From positions 11,863,072-11,927,071 of the forward strand of contig OW285189.1 in assembly GCA_935421135.1 (NCBI GenBank): a DNA stretch of 64,000 nucleotides, given 5' to 3'. Shown in pieces: positions 7,736-19,700 of the stretch. Positions within the stretch are counted from its first letter, which is position 1. Each line of letters opens with the position of its first letter. A program made the position numbers and the translations under genes. The notes beneath the pieces are model-generated. The model made no database searches. It was not told where the DNA came from and saw nothing but the letters and a program-made list of their open reading frames with translations. The DNA comes from Bugulina stolonifera. Its lineage: Eukaryota > Bryozoa > Gymnolaemata > Cheilostomatida > Bugulidae.

Positions 7736-8991
7736 CATGGGCGGATTTACTGTAGGTCGCCAGGGTCTCGCGACCCCCCTTTTATTTGCAGAAAAAAAAA
7801 TTGAAATTGATTGATTTTTGGCCATAATCAAGGATTTTCCCATTTAGAAAGTTTTCTATGGAGGTCGCCATGATTTCCATAGTAACTTATTAGGATCGCA
7901 GTAAATGTAGCTTAAGTTTCATATTCCTGCATGTAACTCTTAGGTAGATCAGCAAAGTCAATTGATTGTGCTATCAATAAACTTCTTTTAGACATTCTTG
8001 TTTACTGTACAATCAAAGTTTCCTTGGCTAAATCACTGAATGAATCGGTGATTGCTTAAAAAATTAATCAAAATAATTCTAATAATATCACCTTTACATT
8101 TTCTAGAAAGAGTTTATTGTAGGCCTACCACTTTGCATTTTAGCAAAGTTAATTCTCTTTTCCTGTTTTGTCTTGGGTAATTTCCTAGATTAGGGGAAAA
8201 TAGGAACTATCACTCAGAGTTACGAATATTCAATATTTCATTATTATATTATGATTATTTGAATTTTCTTAGATCCCAGATTCGAGATTTAGATTGGGGG
8301 AAAAGAGGAACTAGCAGTCAGAGTTATGAATATATGAATTTTCAATTTAGTTTTTAATTAACAACAGAACATCATGAACATGATGATTATCTTATGAATG
8401 ATAATCCTAATGTTGCTTACAATGATTGTCTTTTTAAAATGTAATTTATAAATGATTATAATTTTAAAATATTAAATTAATGAAATATAAATAATAATTA
8501 TTTACATTTTATTAATTCAATATATGAAAATTATAATCATTTAGGTTGTCATTTTCTTGTTTTGTAATGCAGCCTAAACAATATTGTTGATGTTATAACT
8601 ATTAATTGTATGAATTTTTGTATAAAAAATTATTTAATATCATATCTATTAATTACTATCAAATGCAGTCTTTAGTTTTTCATAGCATAACTTTCTGCCT
8701 CCAGCGTCCAAGGGTGAGAGTTTTCCCAAGGCTTGAAATCCCCCTGCACAAAGAATCCTCTTCATGTTTTAGTCTTTGGTTTCAAGTTTTCATGGTCTCT
8801 ATGAAGCCTAAAAAGCTTCGGCGGCCGGGGCTCCGCCCCGGATCCCGTTGGGAGGGCTTACAGCGCCCCCCAAACCCCCCAGCTGTTGGTCTCGGGCGCT
8901 TCGCGCCCTCGGTTCGGGTGCAGCGCACCCTCAATAAATTTCCTTGGTGGGCAGGAGACCCCCCTTTCTGAAAGTTGAAAATCTGCCCCTG
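7736..8991. mobile_element. Non-autonomous hAT-like element with 5-bp target duplication, copy A
   Basis: The element is a 1256-bp, mostly inverted copy of 29415-30659. Its ends are CATGGGCGGATTTA and, reading inward from the right, CAGGGGCAGATTTTC; both sides carry ATATT (7731-7735 and 8992-8996). The other copy has CCATT on both sides, so a 5-bp duplication is supported twice. CAGGGGCGG ends with 5-bp duplications suggest the hAT5-like branch. The interior is AT-rich except for a GC block at 8818-8935 with three perfect stem/triloop palindromes. There is no transposase frame. Confidence 0.8.
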
Positions 8992-9105
8992 ATATTGCAT
9001 AATTTATGCAATCAGTATAAAAAGATAACACTATAGGGTGCACTTGGCCCTATACAACCATGCATTTGGGGCACTCGGCCCTATAACCATGCATTCACAT
9101 AATAT

Positions 9106-9943
9106 TGTAATGTTTTGTTTCATGGGTTTTACATGGGTGCCTATATTAGCACGAGTGTGGGAAGCACTTGGTAGTGGTAGTGGGCTGCCAAGGTAAACTT
9201 CCACACATTACATAAAGAGTGAACAGTTATGTAAGCTCTTATAGGTGTTGTAGAGGACGTAGGCCGATGCTTAGTCTCATTGAAGAGTCAAGGATCGACT
9301 AAGGTCCGATGTGTATACTCATCAAGAGAGTGGTAAGAGACTTATGCGAGTATGAGTACGAGCTCAGGCGCTAAAGGTCCAGGGGACCAAGGCTAGAGCT
9401 GCCTGCCTGCAAGAGTAAGACTCTGTAGGTTGAGTTAGGAGATGTTGCTTTATTAGAGCGCAATCAACAACTGACTAGCACAGGAAACTGTACTGGATTT
9501 TATACTATTTGGATTTCTGGTAAAAAGGCTGACAGGAGGTCGGGCGGGATGATAAGATATCGTCTCCGGTAATTGCGTATCAAGATGGCTAAAAAGTGCT
9601 CGAGGTCTGACCATAAAAGGGTCGGCCATGCACAAAAAGTGCTTACAATCATGTGAAATGAATTATATATTAAAATGAGTAGGATCCAAAACATCGGCCA
9701 TTGATTATAATAGGCAAAAAGACTTAGACTAAAAGTAGCTAGTGACGCACTTATAATAATAATACAATGGCAGTGATTAAGTACAAAGACATGATTGGTT
9801 GAATGATAAAGCACATGAGCCAGACAGTTAATTGATAATAATAGACAATGTAAGAGTAATGCATAATAGCTGGAGCATGTAGAGTTAGTTATAATATGTG
9901 TGGCAGTCCAAGAGAGACTGGACAGGTATGCTGAAACACCACA
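9106..9943 (-). mobile_element. Solo LTR (TGTAATG family), - strand
   Basis: 838 bp, starts TGTAATGTTTTG and ends CACCACA on the + strand, flanked by ATAT on both sides (9102-9105, 9944-9947). In its own orientation it reads TGTGGTG...CATTACA. It contains a TATA-like box and an AATAAA-type signal in the stretch 'gctttattag' (+), so U3-R-U5 order is on the - strand. No internal gag/pol is attached, so it arose by LTR recombination. Related LTRs occur at 20375, 34490, 44702 and 45301. Confidence 0.8.
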
Positions 9944-10574
9944 ATATTTATAGGTACAAGGTAGTTATTAGCACAGTACAACAAGAACAAGATTAATTAT
10001 AGACAGTTACATACCACTTGCACAATGTCAATGAGAAATGATTGAAATGTCCTTCTCACTACAATACTAACCAATGGGCTTAGCCCACTGGTTCCGACAC
10101 CAAGTTTCAAGTAAAAGAATAATTCACCATTATTTTATTGCTATTGCAGCTCATTGCAGTTCTATTGCAACTGATGCACGGCATTAAAATACTTATCATT
10201 ATGCCCCCCCCCCCCCCCCCCCCCGTACCCCTCCGGTCAACATCTGATGTAATAAAGTTACTCACAGTTTCAAAATTAGTGGAATTTGAGCTTTCACTTG
10301 GATATGTAGAACATGAAGCAGAATTCAATGAGCAGAAACGCATGTAAATAGGGTATGTGGGCCCCTTACTGGGGGAAGTTAAATTTTCTTCAAGCTACCT
10401 GGCCAAATTCTTCACCATTTTAACAATAGAATATATCACTTGCTGTGCTACTAGTCATATCAAGTAGAAGACAACTGCTGGATACTGGAGTAAAGGGAAC
10501 TCAATTAGGCCTTGTATATGGGACAAGGGATAGACGAAACCAACTCTAATGCAACACCATATATTTTATTGTAG
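9944..10574 (+). other. CPT2 copy 1 intron with a poly-C tract
   Basis: Intron sequence homologous to copy 2 (10070-10130 with about 41800-41860; 10290-10440 with 42780-42950). A run of more than 20 C lies at about 10203-10224. No gene is seen. Confidence 0.55.
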
Positions 10575-10721
10575 GAGACATACTTCCAGTATCTCAGATC
10601 ATGTCAAATATTAAATATATTCTGGAAGATGAATCTGAAAGACCCTCTCATCCTATTGGTTACCTTCCAACACAGAACAGAGATGTTTGGGCACAGGCTA
10701 GAGACCATCTCTTAGCTAGTG
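10575..10721 (+). CDS. CPT2: CPT2 copy 1 exon (SQIMSNIKYILED...)
   Basis: 147 bp. Acceptor TTGTAG before it, donor GGTATG after it. It encodes DILPVSQIMSNIKYILED and RDVWAQARDHLLAS, matching CPT2 upstream of the catalytic exon. Same length as copy 2 (43092-43238); copy 3 has 6 extra bases. Confidence 0.9.
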
Positions 10722-13700
10722 GTATGTTATACATGTATCTGTTAGCTATTGGTGTTGACATGAATTGTCTTTTCTTGATTAATTCCTAGAGGGAGGTGTG
10801 TCATCTTAACTGCTATTGGTTACCTCTCAGCCAGTGACATGCCATCTGCTCTGCTATTAGTTGCTGGTGGTCTGCCATTTGTACTGCTTTTAGTTGTCAT
10901 CTTACCAGAATGATGGTATGTTGTAAGAAAAGTTTTTGGTCACTGTGCATTGACCTGCTCACTGAATAAAATCTGTCACTGGTCACTGTATAATTTGAGC
11001 AATGTGCAGTGGATATAGTCCAAGGTGGACAGTGTCCAATAAACACTCAGAGCTGTATCTCGCTATACACTGTCACATGAACAGCAATTTATGCAGAGTG
11101 GTCACTACAGCCAGTTATACATATACAGTGTACATGTATAACTTCTCTCCTTGTCTCTAGGTAACGGTAGCCAGTTAGACCTTGTGGATACTGCACTCTT
11201 CTCTCTCTCCCTGGACTCGGAACATCCTGAGAATCCAGCTACCTTGGCTAAACAATATATGTATGGAGATCCTGCCAATAGGTAGACACTAATAAATTCA
11301 ATAATTTACATAAATGTACATGCATGCGTATAGGATAATATTGTAATGTTTGCTTACGTATATGGACGAGTGTACTAGAGGGAACCAGGAGTGGTCTATC
11401 AGTTCCTTCTTATTATACATGTCTGTACTGAGTGGATTATAGACTGTTTAGTGCTGACTAGAGTGCTTGTGCTTATGTGCCGACCCGTTCATCCGAGTGT
11501 TCCAATTTGTGATTATTGAGACAGCATGAGTTCTATCCTACCCTAGCACTCTGGCTCTCAGTCCCTGAGAGAACCTAGGCTTAGAGTAGAGTATACCAGT
11601 TAGAATAACTCTGACCTTGCATAAATATAATAGATACAATGTATGACTATATTGAGATCCCAGAAATAACTGACTGGTATAGAAAAAACAAAGCTCCGCA
11701 AACAGTGAGCGACAATATGAACATCACATTAGTTTCTTGCATTTTTCACTCGAGATCCTCTACATGTATTACTAAGAAACTACAGCAATGTACTGTAGTA
11801 TTTTGACTAGACAGAATTTATTTACAAGTGCAAAAGTTTTGTTTTCTTACCTGTGAAAATTTCAGTGATATGGGAGACATTGCTGAATAGATGCTTTAGA
11901 GCATTGGGTTCAAATTTGATACAGCAAAAGATTATTTTTTAGCTAGAAAAGATATCCTATGCTACCCATAAATAAATAACTTGTAATAAAAATAGTATGT
12001 AATATAGAAAGTGTAGCTAAACCCCATTCAACCCTTGATACTCTCTATATTTCCCACACCGTACACAGCATGTTCTATCTAATTGTAGATGGTATGATAA
12101 GAGTATGTCACTGTTTGTCACGTCTCAAGGTGGAGCTACCATCAATTTTGAACATTCCTGGGCTGACGGTGTAGCAGTTATGAGCTACTTTAAAGCAGTC
12201 ATCAACGATTCCAATAATAACCCTGCAACTGTTAGTAATGAGGTGGCTACAGCAGGACCTCAAGTCACTAAACTAGGTAAGCAACACTAATATATACATG
12301 TAGTTTACCATTACACTCGTTTATATCAATGCTGGTGCATAATTTTGTTATTTACTGCAGTGATCTGACACTTGTTGTTAGTTGTCTGAAACTCAACAAG
12401 TGTCAAAAAAGGAAGTTATGCTTACATGTCTAATATTTTGTTAGTAAGGTGGTAATAACTTATGTATAAAACTGTTAAATGTATTAGTTTACTATAACTA
12501 TAATCATATCGGAAATTTTTGTTTTATCAACTTTTCCAACGGAAGTTTAGTTTATACCTGTACATGATTGCTTGTAACCCTAATTGTCCGTAAACTTATT
12601 AAACTTAAAGGGGTTATGTCATGTGTTTTGGGGAAGCAGTGAGATGCATTCAGCTATTTGGTGGTGTAACATTAAGTATAGTGCTATTTACCTGCGTGTG
12701 CATTGTAGAGCATGTGTCATTATATCAGCAACAACCAAGGGGTGTTGAGAAAGGGCTGGCCGGTCAGGGGACAGATCTCTGGGTTTGTGAACCATCAAAT
12801 GTCATTAAAATTTATCAGTCAGTTTTAGCGTGTTTCTTTACAGGAGGCTGCAATTTGTTATATCGCGAGATCTCACGAGAATGTTAGTAAACAAAAGCAC
12901 GTGCCTTTGTATTGTTACATCTCTCTTCTCAAGTATGATTGATGCACCGAGTATATAGAATGAGTATTTGTATGTGAGCTGTAACGGCAACTGAACTGCA
13001 ACAGGGATATATATTGGTATATGTGTGAGATAGGATAGGATATGAAGATAAGAAGACAGTGAACCATTTATAACTATGTACAGCGATTGAGGAGTGAGTA
13101 TGGCCTACTCCATAGGAGCTGGCTGGGCGCCTACTCCATCTGGTAGTTCTTAAACCTGACAGGAAGGACACCGCGGTTGACTCATGGCTGACGTTCTGGG
13201 GCCGGATTTCTCCAGGGTGTGGAGGGGAGTACTGGCACACTGCCGGTGGTTTGTGGCGGGGTGGTCACATTCATGTCATCCATCAACGGAGGCAGGGCAT
13301 CACTATCATCAATAGACATGTGTGAGTGATCGGACTTCAGATGAACACGGTTTCTTCGGACTACGGAGTGAGTGGCCATTGTCAACTAGGTAAGACCTGG
13401 GTGACTTGTGGCAATCAATGATCATACATTGAGCCCATTCTTTGTCAGCATCAGTTCTCACTAGAGCGGGTGTACCAGGTTGCATCTCAGCTAGTGGCCT
13501 TGCTTGACAATCATAGTACTCCTTTCTCAGATCCTGGTTGGCGGTCAGAGCCTCGGTTGGTTCAACGACTGCAGGTTTGAGGAGCTCAGTGGTGATGGGT
13601 AAATCACTCCTGCTCGATCCGTTGAACAACATCTCAGCAGGACTGAGTGAACACCCTGTGACCGGTAATTCTCTATACCGCTGTAGCGACTGGTAAATGT

Positions 13701-16700
13701 CTTCTCCATCTTCCTCAAGCTTCTTTAGAAAGCCTTTCATGGTTTGTGCATAACGCTCAGGCATACCATTAGACCTTGGATAGTGAGGGCTTGACGTCAC
13801 AATGGTGAAGCACCACTCAGATGCAAACTTTTGCATGACCTGGCTGTTGAACCACATGTTGTCAGCTAAGATGGACACAGGAACACCATGCACAGCAAAA
13901 ACAGACTTTAAGGCCAGCACAACATCTTCTGCCGTTTTCCTCTTCAGTAATCGGAGCTCTGGAAAGTGTGAGTAACAGTCCACAATCACCAGGTAGTCCT
14001 TACTTTTGTACCCCATGATGTCTATAGCGGCTTTGTTCTAGGGCAGACTAGGCACTTCATGTGGCATGAGCGGCTCCTTCTGTTGGCGTCTAGACAATTT
14101 AGCACATGTATGACAGCCCGATACTTCATTCTGAATATCTGTAGCTAATCCAGGCCAGAAGAATGGTTTTCTGGCACGGTCTCGGCACTTCTGCATACCT
14201 AGGTGCCCAGCATGAAGAGACTTCAGCATAGATTTCCTCAGCGAGCTAGGTACTATGAGTTACTCCTCAAAGTAGAGAAAACCATCTAGCTCGTATATGT
14301 CAGCCCTTATGCTTCAGTAGGGTTGTAAAGGTGCAGAAGCCAGGCTCCTTAATGGCCAGTTTCAGCCATCTTTTAAGGCCATCCTTCAGTAGTTGCATAA
14401 CTGGGTCTCGAGCATAGGCATCTCTCATAGCATCAACAGTGCTGTCATCAGCTTCCAAGCTATGAACCATAACAACTTCGCTCTCCAGGTCAGCCTGATC
14501 GTCTGTAACCTTCTGCAGATAAGCTCGGGACAGCGTGTCAGCAATAGAGGCATTTCCCAGGCACATAAGTCATCTCAGATATGTCATATCTCTGAAGCCT
14601 CAGTAATAGTCTCTGTAGTCTGGGTGACACTTTGTGCAGGGGTCTGTTCTTTATGGGGACCAGAAGCTTGTGATCAGTTTGCACATGCACTTTGCGGCCA
14701 TACAGGTAGCTATGAAAGCGTTCACAACCAAAAACAATCAGTAAGTTGTTTTTTATCTATCTGTGGGTAGTTACACTTGGTCTCTGTCAGGCTTCTGGAA
14801 GCATAAGCTACTGGTTTGCTATCCAGTAACAGCACAGCCCCTAGACCACTCTTAGAGGCGTCAACCTGCAGGTGAGCATCCCTGGTGACACCAAAGTACT
14901 GTAAGACTGGCTCAGAGGCGTTTAATGATCTGAAAGCTTTCCTGCTGCTCTTTTGACCACTTCCACTCATTGTCACTTTTCAGTAGCACCCTCAGCAGTT
15001 CTGTACATGCGGGCATGTTGGGTATAAAGTCTCGGAGAAAGTTGAGGGTACCTATTAGCCTTTGTACTTCCTCTACATCAGTTGGGTCTGGCATGACATT
15101 GATTGCCAACACCTTCTCAGGATCTGAACGCAGACCATCCTTGGACACTATATGGCCTAGGTATCGGACTTCTGACTGATTAAGCTGAATTTCCTTGCGA
15201 TTGAACTTCACATTGGCCTCCCTAGCTTTGGTGAGTAAACTTCTGAGATTATCATCATGCTGCGTTTTCCTAGCCACAGTTATGTCATCGAAGTACACGG
15301 AGACACCAGATAAATCTCCAAATATCTGTTCTACTTTCTTTTCAAAGACCTCAGCACTTCAGTGTAAACCAAATGGAAGTCTGAGGAAGCAGTAACAGTC
15401 AGACGGGGTGTTAAAAGTGGTTAGTAGACTGCTCTCCTCAGTGAGTGCCACATGCCAGTAGCCATGTTTCATATCCAGAATAGTGTAGGTTTGTGTTCCG
15501 TTGAAACGAAAAGCAATGTCCTCTAGTGTTGGAATCTTATGGTGTTCACGTTTCACAGCCTCGTTCAGATCTTTCGGACCCAGGCATATTGTCACTGAGC
15601 CATCCTTCTTCTCAACACAAACCATACTACTGACCCAGTTTGTAGGTTTGTCAACCTTTGAAATAACTCCAGAGGCCTCCATGCTATCCAGTTCCTTCTT
15701 GACTCGGTCTATCATGCTCAACGGAACACGGCAGGGATGGTGAACAGCGGGCTTCACTTTCTCATTTAAGCATATATCACGTTCCCCTTCTAGATGGCCA
15801 ATACCATCAAACACATCCGGAAAATCACATCCATCCATGCGACAAATCAACCCAAACAGCTCAGCAGCCTCTAGGCCTAAGATTGGAGGAAGATCGTCAT
15901 CAACAACCTCAAAATACACATCGTGACTAAGACCATTGTGATTCACACAGAGTTTTGCAGCACCCACATTCTCTATTTTCGAGCGGTTGTATCCATACAG
16001 TTTCACAGCAGTTGGCACATGCTTGGCCCCCAGTGACTGGATAGTGTCCAGGTGTGATACATTTAGTCTCCGGCCCTGTATCAATCTTGAAAGGAACCTC
16101 AGTGAATTTCCGCTTGAAGTTTACCTTCATAGGCAGAATCCATGACCTGGTAGACTCAGCACCAGATCTGCACTGTACAGCTCCAACTGAGCTAATAAAG
16201 AAACTATTCATTTGCTTCTCACCGCTCTTTGACTTGCTGCATACCTTCTCAAAGTAGTGCCTGAGTCCACAATTGTACTTAAGTCCTCAATTGCCACATG
16301 TCTTTCCATAGGCTGGACATTGGCCCTTGGCATGGACATAGCCACAGTATTTACAGCCTCCACGCCACTCGCGAGGAGGCTGTAAATGGCACAAATTGTA
16401 ATGTTTTGCTTAGTGCCAGTTGCGCATACACATGAGTACCGATAGATACAGGTGTGGAAAGAACCGATGAGTGGTACTAGGTCTTTCTCATCAAATAAAG
16501 ACTGAAACAGTATGCATGGTGACTTGTTGTTGTTGCAGCCCATAGGTAGAACTGAGTTATTGCCTACTGTGTATGAGAGCATGTTTTTACTTAGTAGGAA
16601 GTTTGGGCTTCTAAGTCCGAAAGGACCTAGAGCTGGCACTAACTTAGCTAGAAAAGAAGACTCTGTAGATCTGCATAGATGTGCCTTTACTGAAGTCCAG

Positions 16701-19700
16701 GCAACAACTAACTAACATATGAAAAGTGTTCGCTTTATAATAGTAGTTGTGTTTCCGGTAAAAGTTATATATAGACATAGCATTGGTCATAGTTGAAAAA
16801 TGCATATAACAATGCACTTGGTATAATTGTGGTCTTGGTCCTATGTAACCATGCACAAAGTAGTTGACTAGTTAGAATCATGTTGAGTACGTGCACAATA
16901 TACTCGTACATGCAATTTAGTATAACAATAGAACAATGAGTCAACCAAAATACACAAGGTAAGGACAATGCAAGAGTAATTATACTATACAACACTGCCA
17001 CAATATTGTAATGTTTTTGCTTGTCTGGGTACTAGTGCTGACCAGATAGTGCAAGTGAGAAGAGCCTATGAGTAGTGCTAGGTCTTCTACTCGTACATGT
17101 ATATTACATAAGAAAGCAATCAGTACTTGTAGTTATCGTAGTTAACCAAGACAGCCTATAGGTCCTAAGTCAGTGCTTAAACTTGTCCTTGAGAAAGAGT
17201 ATGTTCAGTCTTAGTAGGTAGTTTGGGAATCAAGGTCCAAGGGACCTAGTCAGCTGGAACTAACTTAGCTATGAGACAAGACTCTGTATAATTAGTATAG
17301 AAGTGTCTAAGCATCAACTGACAGTACAATACAAATGCACACAATTTAATATATAGTTTTAGACTACCGATAAAAACTTCCAGTAAAAGGACGACATAGC
17401 ATCATCCGGGAATTGCACAACAAGATGTCTGCCAGGTGAACGAAGCTCAACCTAACAAAAATGATGCAAATTTTAGGCAAAATTATTGTCACAAGATAGT
17501 AGTACTTGTGAGAGTTCGGTGAAGTCACTGTAGTCAGAGATAATCAAGTGACACACAGCTTGGTCTATCTAGTGCAGAGAAGATGTAGTATGTAGTGTAA
17601 TATATCCTTGTTTATTGCTAGAAGTTAACTGATAATTATAAAAATTGGGCTTGCTTATATACGTGAGAAGAATGTTCTAGTGAGTTCTCCACCAAAATAT
17701 TACATCATTACAATAACAATTAGTCATAATCAGCTGAAAGAATATTCTACTACATTCCAGAGTATACAGGTACATTGTAGTAGTAAACAATATTGCGCAA
17801 TAATTATAACAATTATAGTATAGTTATAGTAGTAAGAAAGGTATGTCAGTGTAAACAATGTATGGCTCATTATTGCCCTTCGTATGACATCAATATAAAT
17901 GTATACTATGTACTTATATTATAACATGGATATAAACAAAATGTTCTTATTCCTACATTATGCCAATATGGCTAGTACGTTAGAAGAGTCTATATGTATT
18001 GCTCAGAATTTGTGACAACCCCCCATTTGAGAGGAATTATTTTAATAATTGCGCACTATTATTCAAATTCTGAGTCAATTCTACTAAGGTAGTCAGCTCC
18101 AATGTTATCCATTGTCAACTTGTTTGCTCATCTTATACCTGTCTCCTTTGTCAAAGCTGGGGTCAGGATTAGATGGCGATTTCACACCAGGTATATTCCC
18201 AATCACCAGGTCATACATTGGATCATTCATGACTATCGCTGGTACCATCCCTGAGTAATATGGTGTCCTGATTTCTATGCTGGCCACTGAATACTGCTCG
18301 GCTGTGTTATTGACCATCCTAACTTCTCTCTTTGCTCCGGTGTACTGGTTTGGCTTAACGAATTTTCCTTTAACTACGACTGCTGTGCAACCTGTGTCTC
18401 TTACGACTTCCGCAGGTTGGTTACTCACGTAGCCCATTTTGACATCAACATTATTTTCATCTGCCCCTATTTGTTTGCAGCAAACAATAGTGACATATCT
18501 TTTCCCATCCATCTCAATTTCCTGAGGTTCTCTGTCATCTCCTCCTTTTACAATCGCTTTCATAGCTCCTACCTTGCCTGGTTTCATATTTCCTTGTCTG
18601 GACCTCTTACATTCCATAGTTGAGTGTCCAGTAACTCCACAATTGGAACAGTGTTTCTGTGTTCTCTTGGGACATATAACTGCAATATGCCCTACTTCAT
18701 CGCAGATGTAGCATCTACGGGTTTCTTCTTCATCCTTGTGTGCGGTAGCTTTCTTCTCCATGAAGAGCTTTCTACCATGAGCTGCCAAATATCGGTCAGC
18801 ATCTTCTGCCACTTGTTCAATCCCTCCTATCTTGGATTGCTTCTGATCTGTAAGTCCTAGGTCCTTGCCCATTTGACTTACTTTTTCCAATAACACCATC
18901 TTTAACTGCAGCTATTAGTATCCGGTGTATGCCGACGTTGTTAATCTCCCTGTCTGCGACTGATGACTTCCCGGAGCAGCCCCCAATTGTCACAAGATAG
19001 TAGTACTTGTGAGAGTTCGGTGAAGTCACTGTAGTCAGAGATAATCAAGTGACACACAGCTTGGTCTATCTAGTGCAGAGAAGATGTAGTATGTAGTGTA
19101 ATATATCCTTGTTTATTGCTAGAAGTTAACTGATAATTATAAAAATTGGGCTTGCTTATATACGTGAGAAGAATGTTCTAGTGAGTTCTCCACCAAAATA
19201 TTACATCATTACAATAACAATTAGTCATAATCAGCTGAAAGAATATTCTACTACATTCCAGAGTATACAGGTACATTGTAGTAGTAAACAATATTGCGCA
19301 ATAATTATAACAATTATAGTATAGTTATAGTAGTAAGAAAGGTATGTCAGTGTAAACAATGTATGGCTCATTATTGCCCTTCGTATGACATCAATATAAA
19401 TGTATACTATGTACTTATATTATAACATGGATATAAACAAAATGTTCTTATTCCTACATTATGCCAATATGGCTAGTACGTTAGAAGAGTCTATATGTAT
19501 TGCTCAGAATTTGTGACAATTATATATAACAATATCTGAGACCTCGACTTTTATTATATGGGTATAAAAAGGCAATTGTACATAGTAATTTGTATGTTAC
19601 AATGTGCAAGAGGATTATCCATAACTGTAAGGATGCAAGGACAAGTACACAACGTAAAAGGGAGTACATGAAAACAATTAACACTCTAGTCAGTGAAGTG

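Larger units (their letters stand above)
13180..16345 (-). mobile_element. Degraded Ty3/gypsy retrotransposon (NC-PR-RT-RH-IN)
   Basis: Reading on the - strand: gag zinc-knuckle remnant (about 16345-16230), protease, reverse transcriptase, RNase H, then integrase down to 13180, in canonical gypsy order. At least five stops or frameshifts break it. No matching LTR pair is seen; the LTR at 16397-17002 is adjacent but no primer binding site follows it. The element lies in the copy 1 intron between the catalytic exon and the exon at 20006. Confidence 0.85.
17487..19518 (-). mobile_element. Young LTR retrotransposon derivative with 531-bp LTRs
   Basis: Two 531-bp LTRs (17487-18017 and 18988-19518), TGTCACA...TGTGACA, appear identical by eye. 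They flank a 970-bp interior and the whole is bounded by ATTAT (17482-17486, 19519-19523). On the - strand a primer-binding-site-like TTGGGGGCTGCTCC starts two bases after the 5' LTR and a polypurine tract (AAATGGGGGG) precedes the 3' LTR. The interior holds only a late-gag/protease frame, so RT, RNase H and integrase were deleted before or during mobilisation in trans. Confidence 0.92.
17007..19695 (-). mobile_element. LTR (TGTAATG family) split by a younger gypsy-like element
   Basis: Starts TGTAATGTTTTTGC at 17007 and is interrupted at 17486 by the element at 17487-19518 (5-bp duplication ATTAT). LTR sequence resumes at 19524, where 'tgggtataaaaagg' matches the U3/TATA part of the LTR at 37827-38570. 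Host intron homologous to copy 2 resumes near 19696 ('gcataac'). The right end is approximate. Confidence 0.6.
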
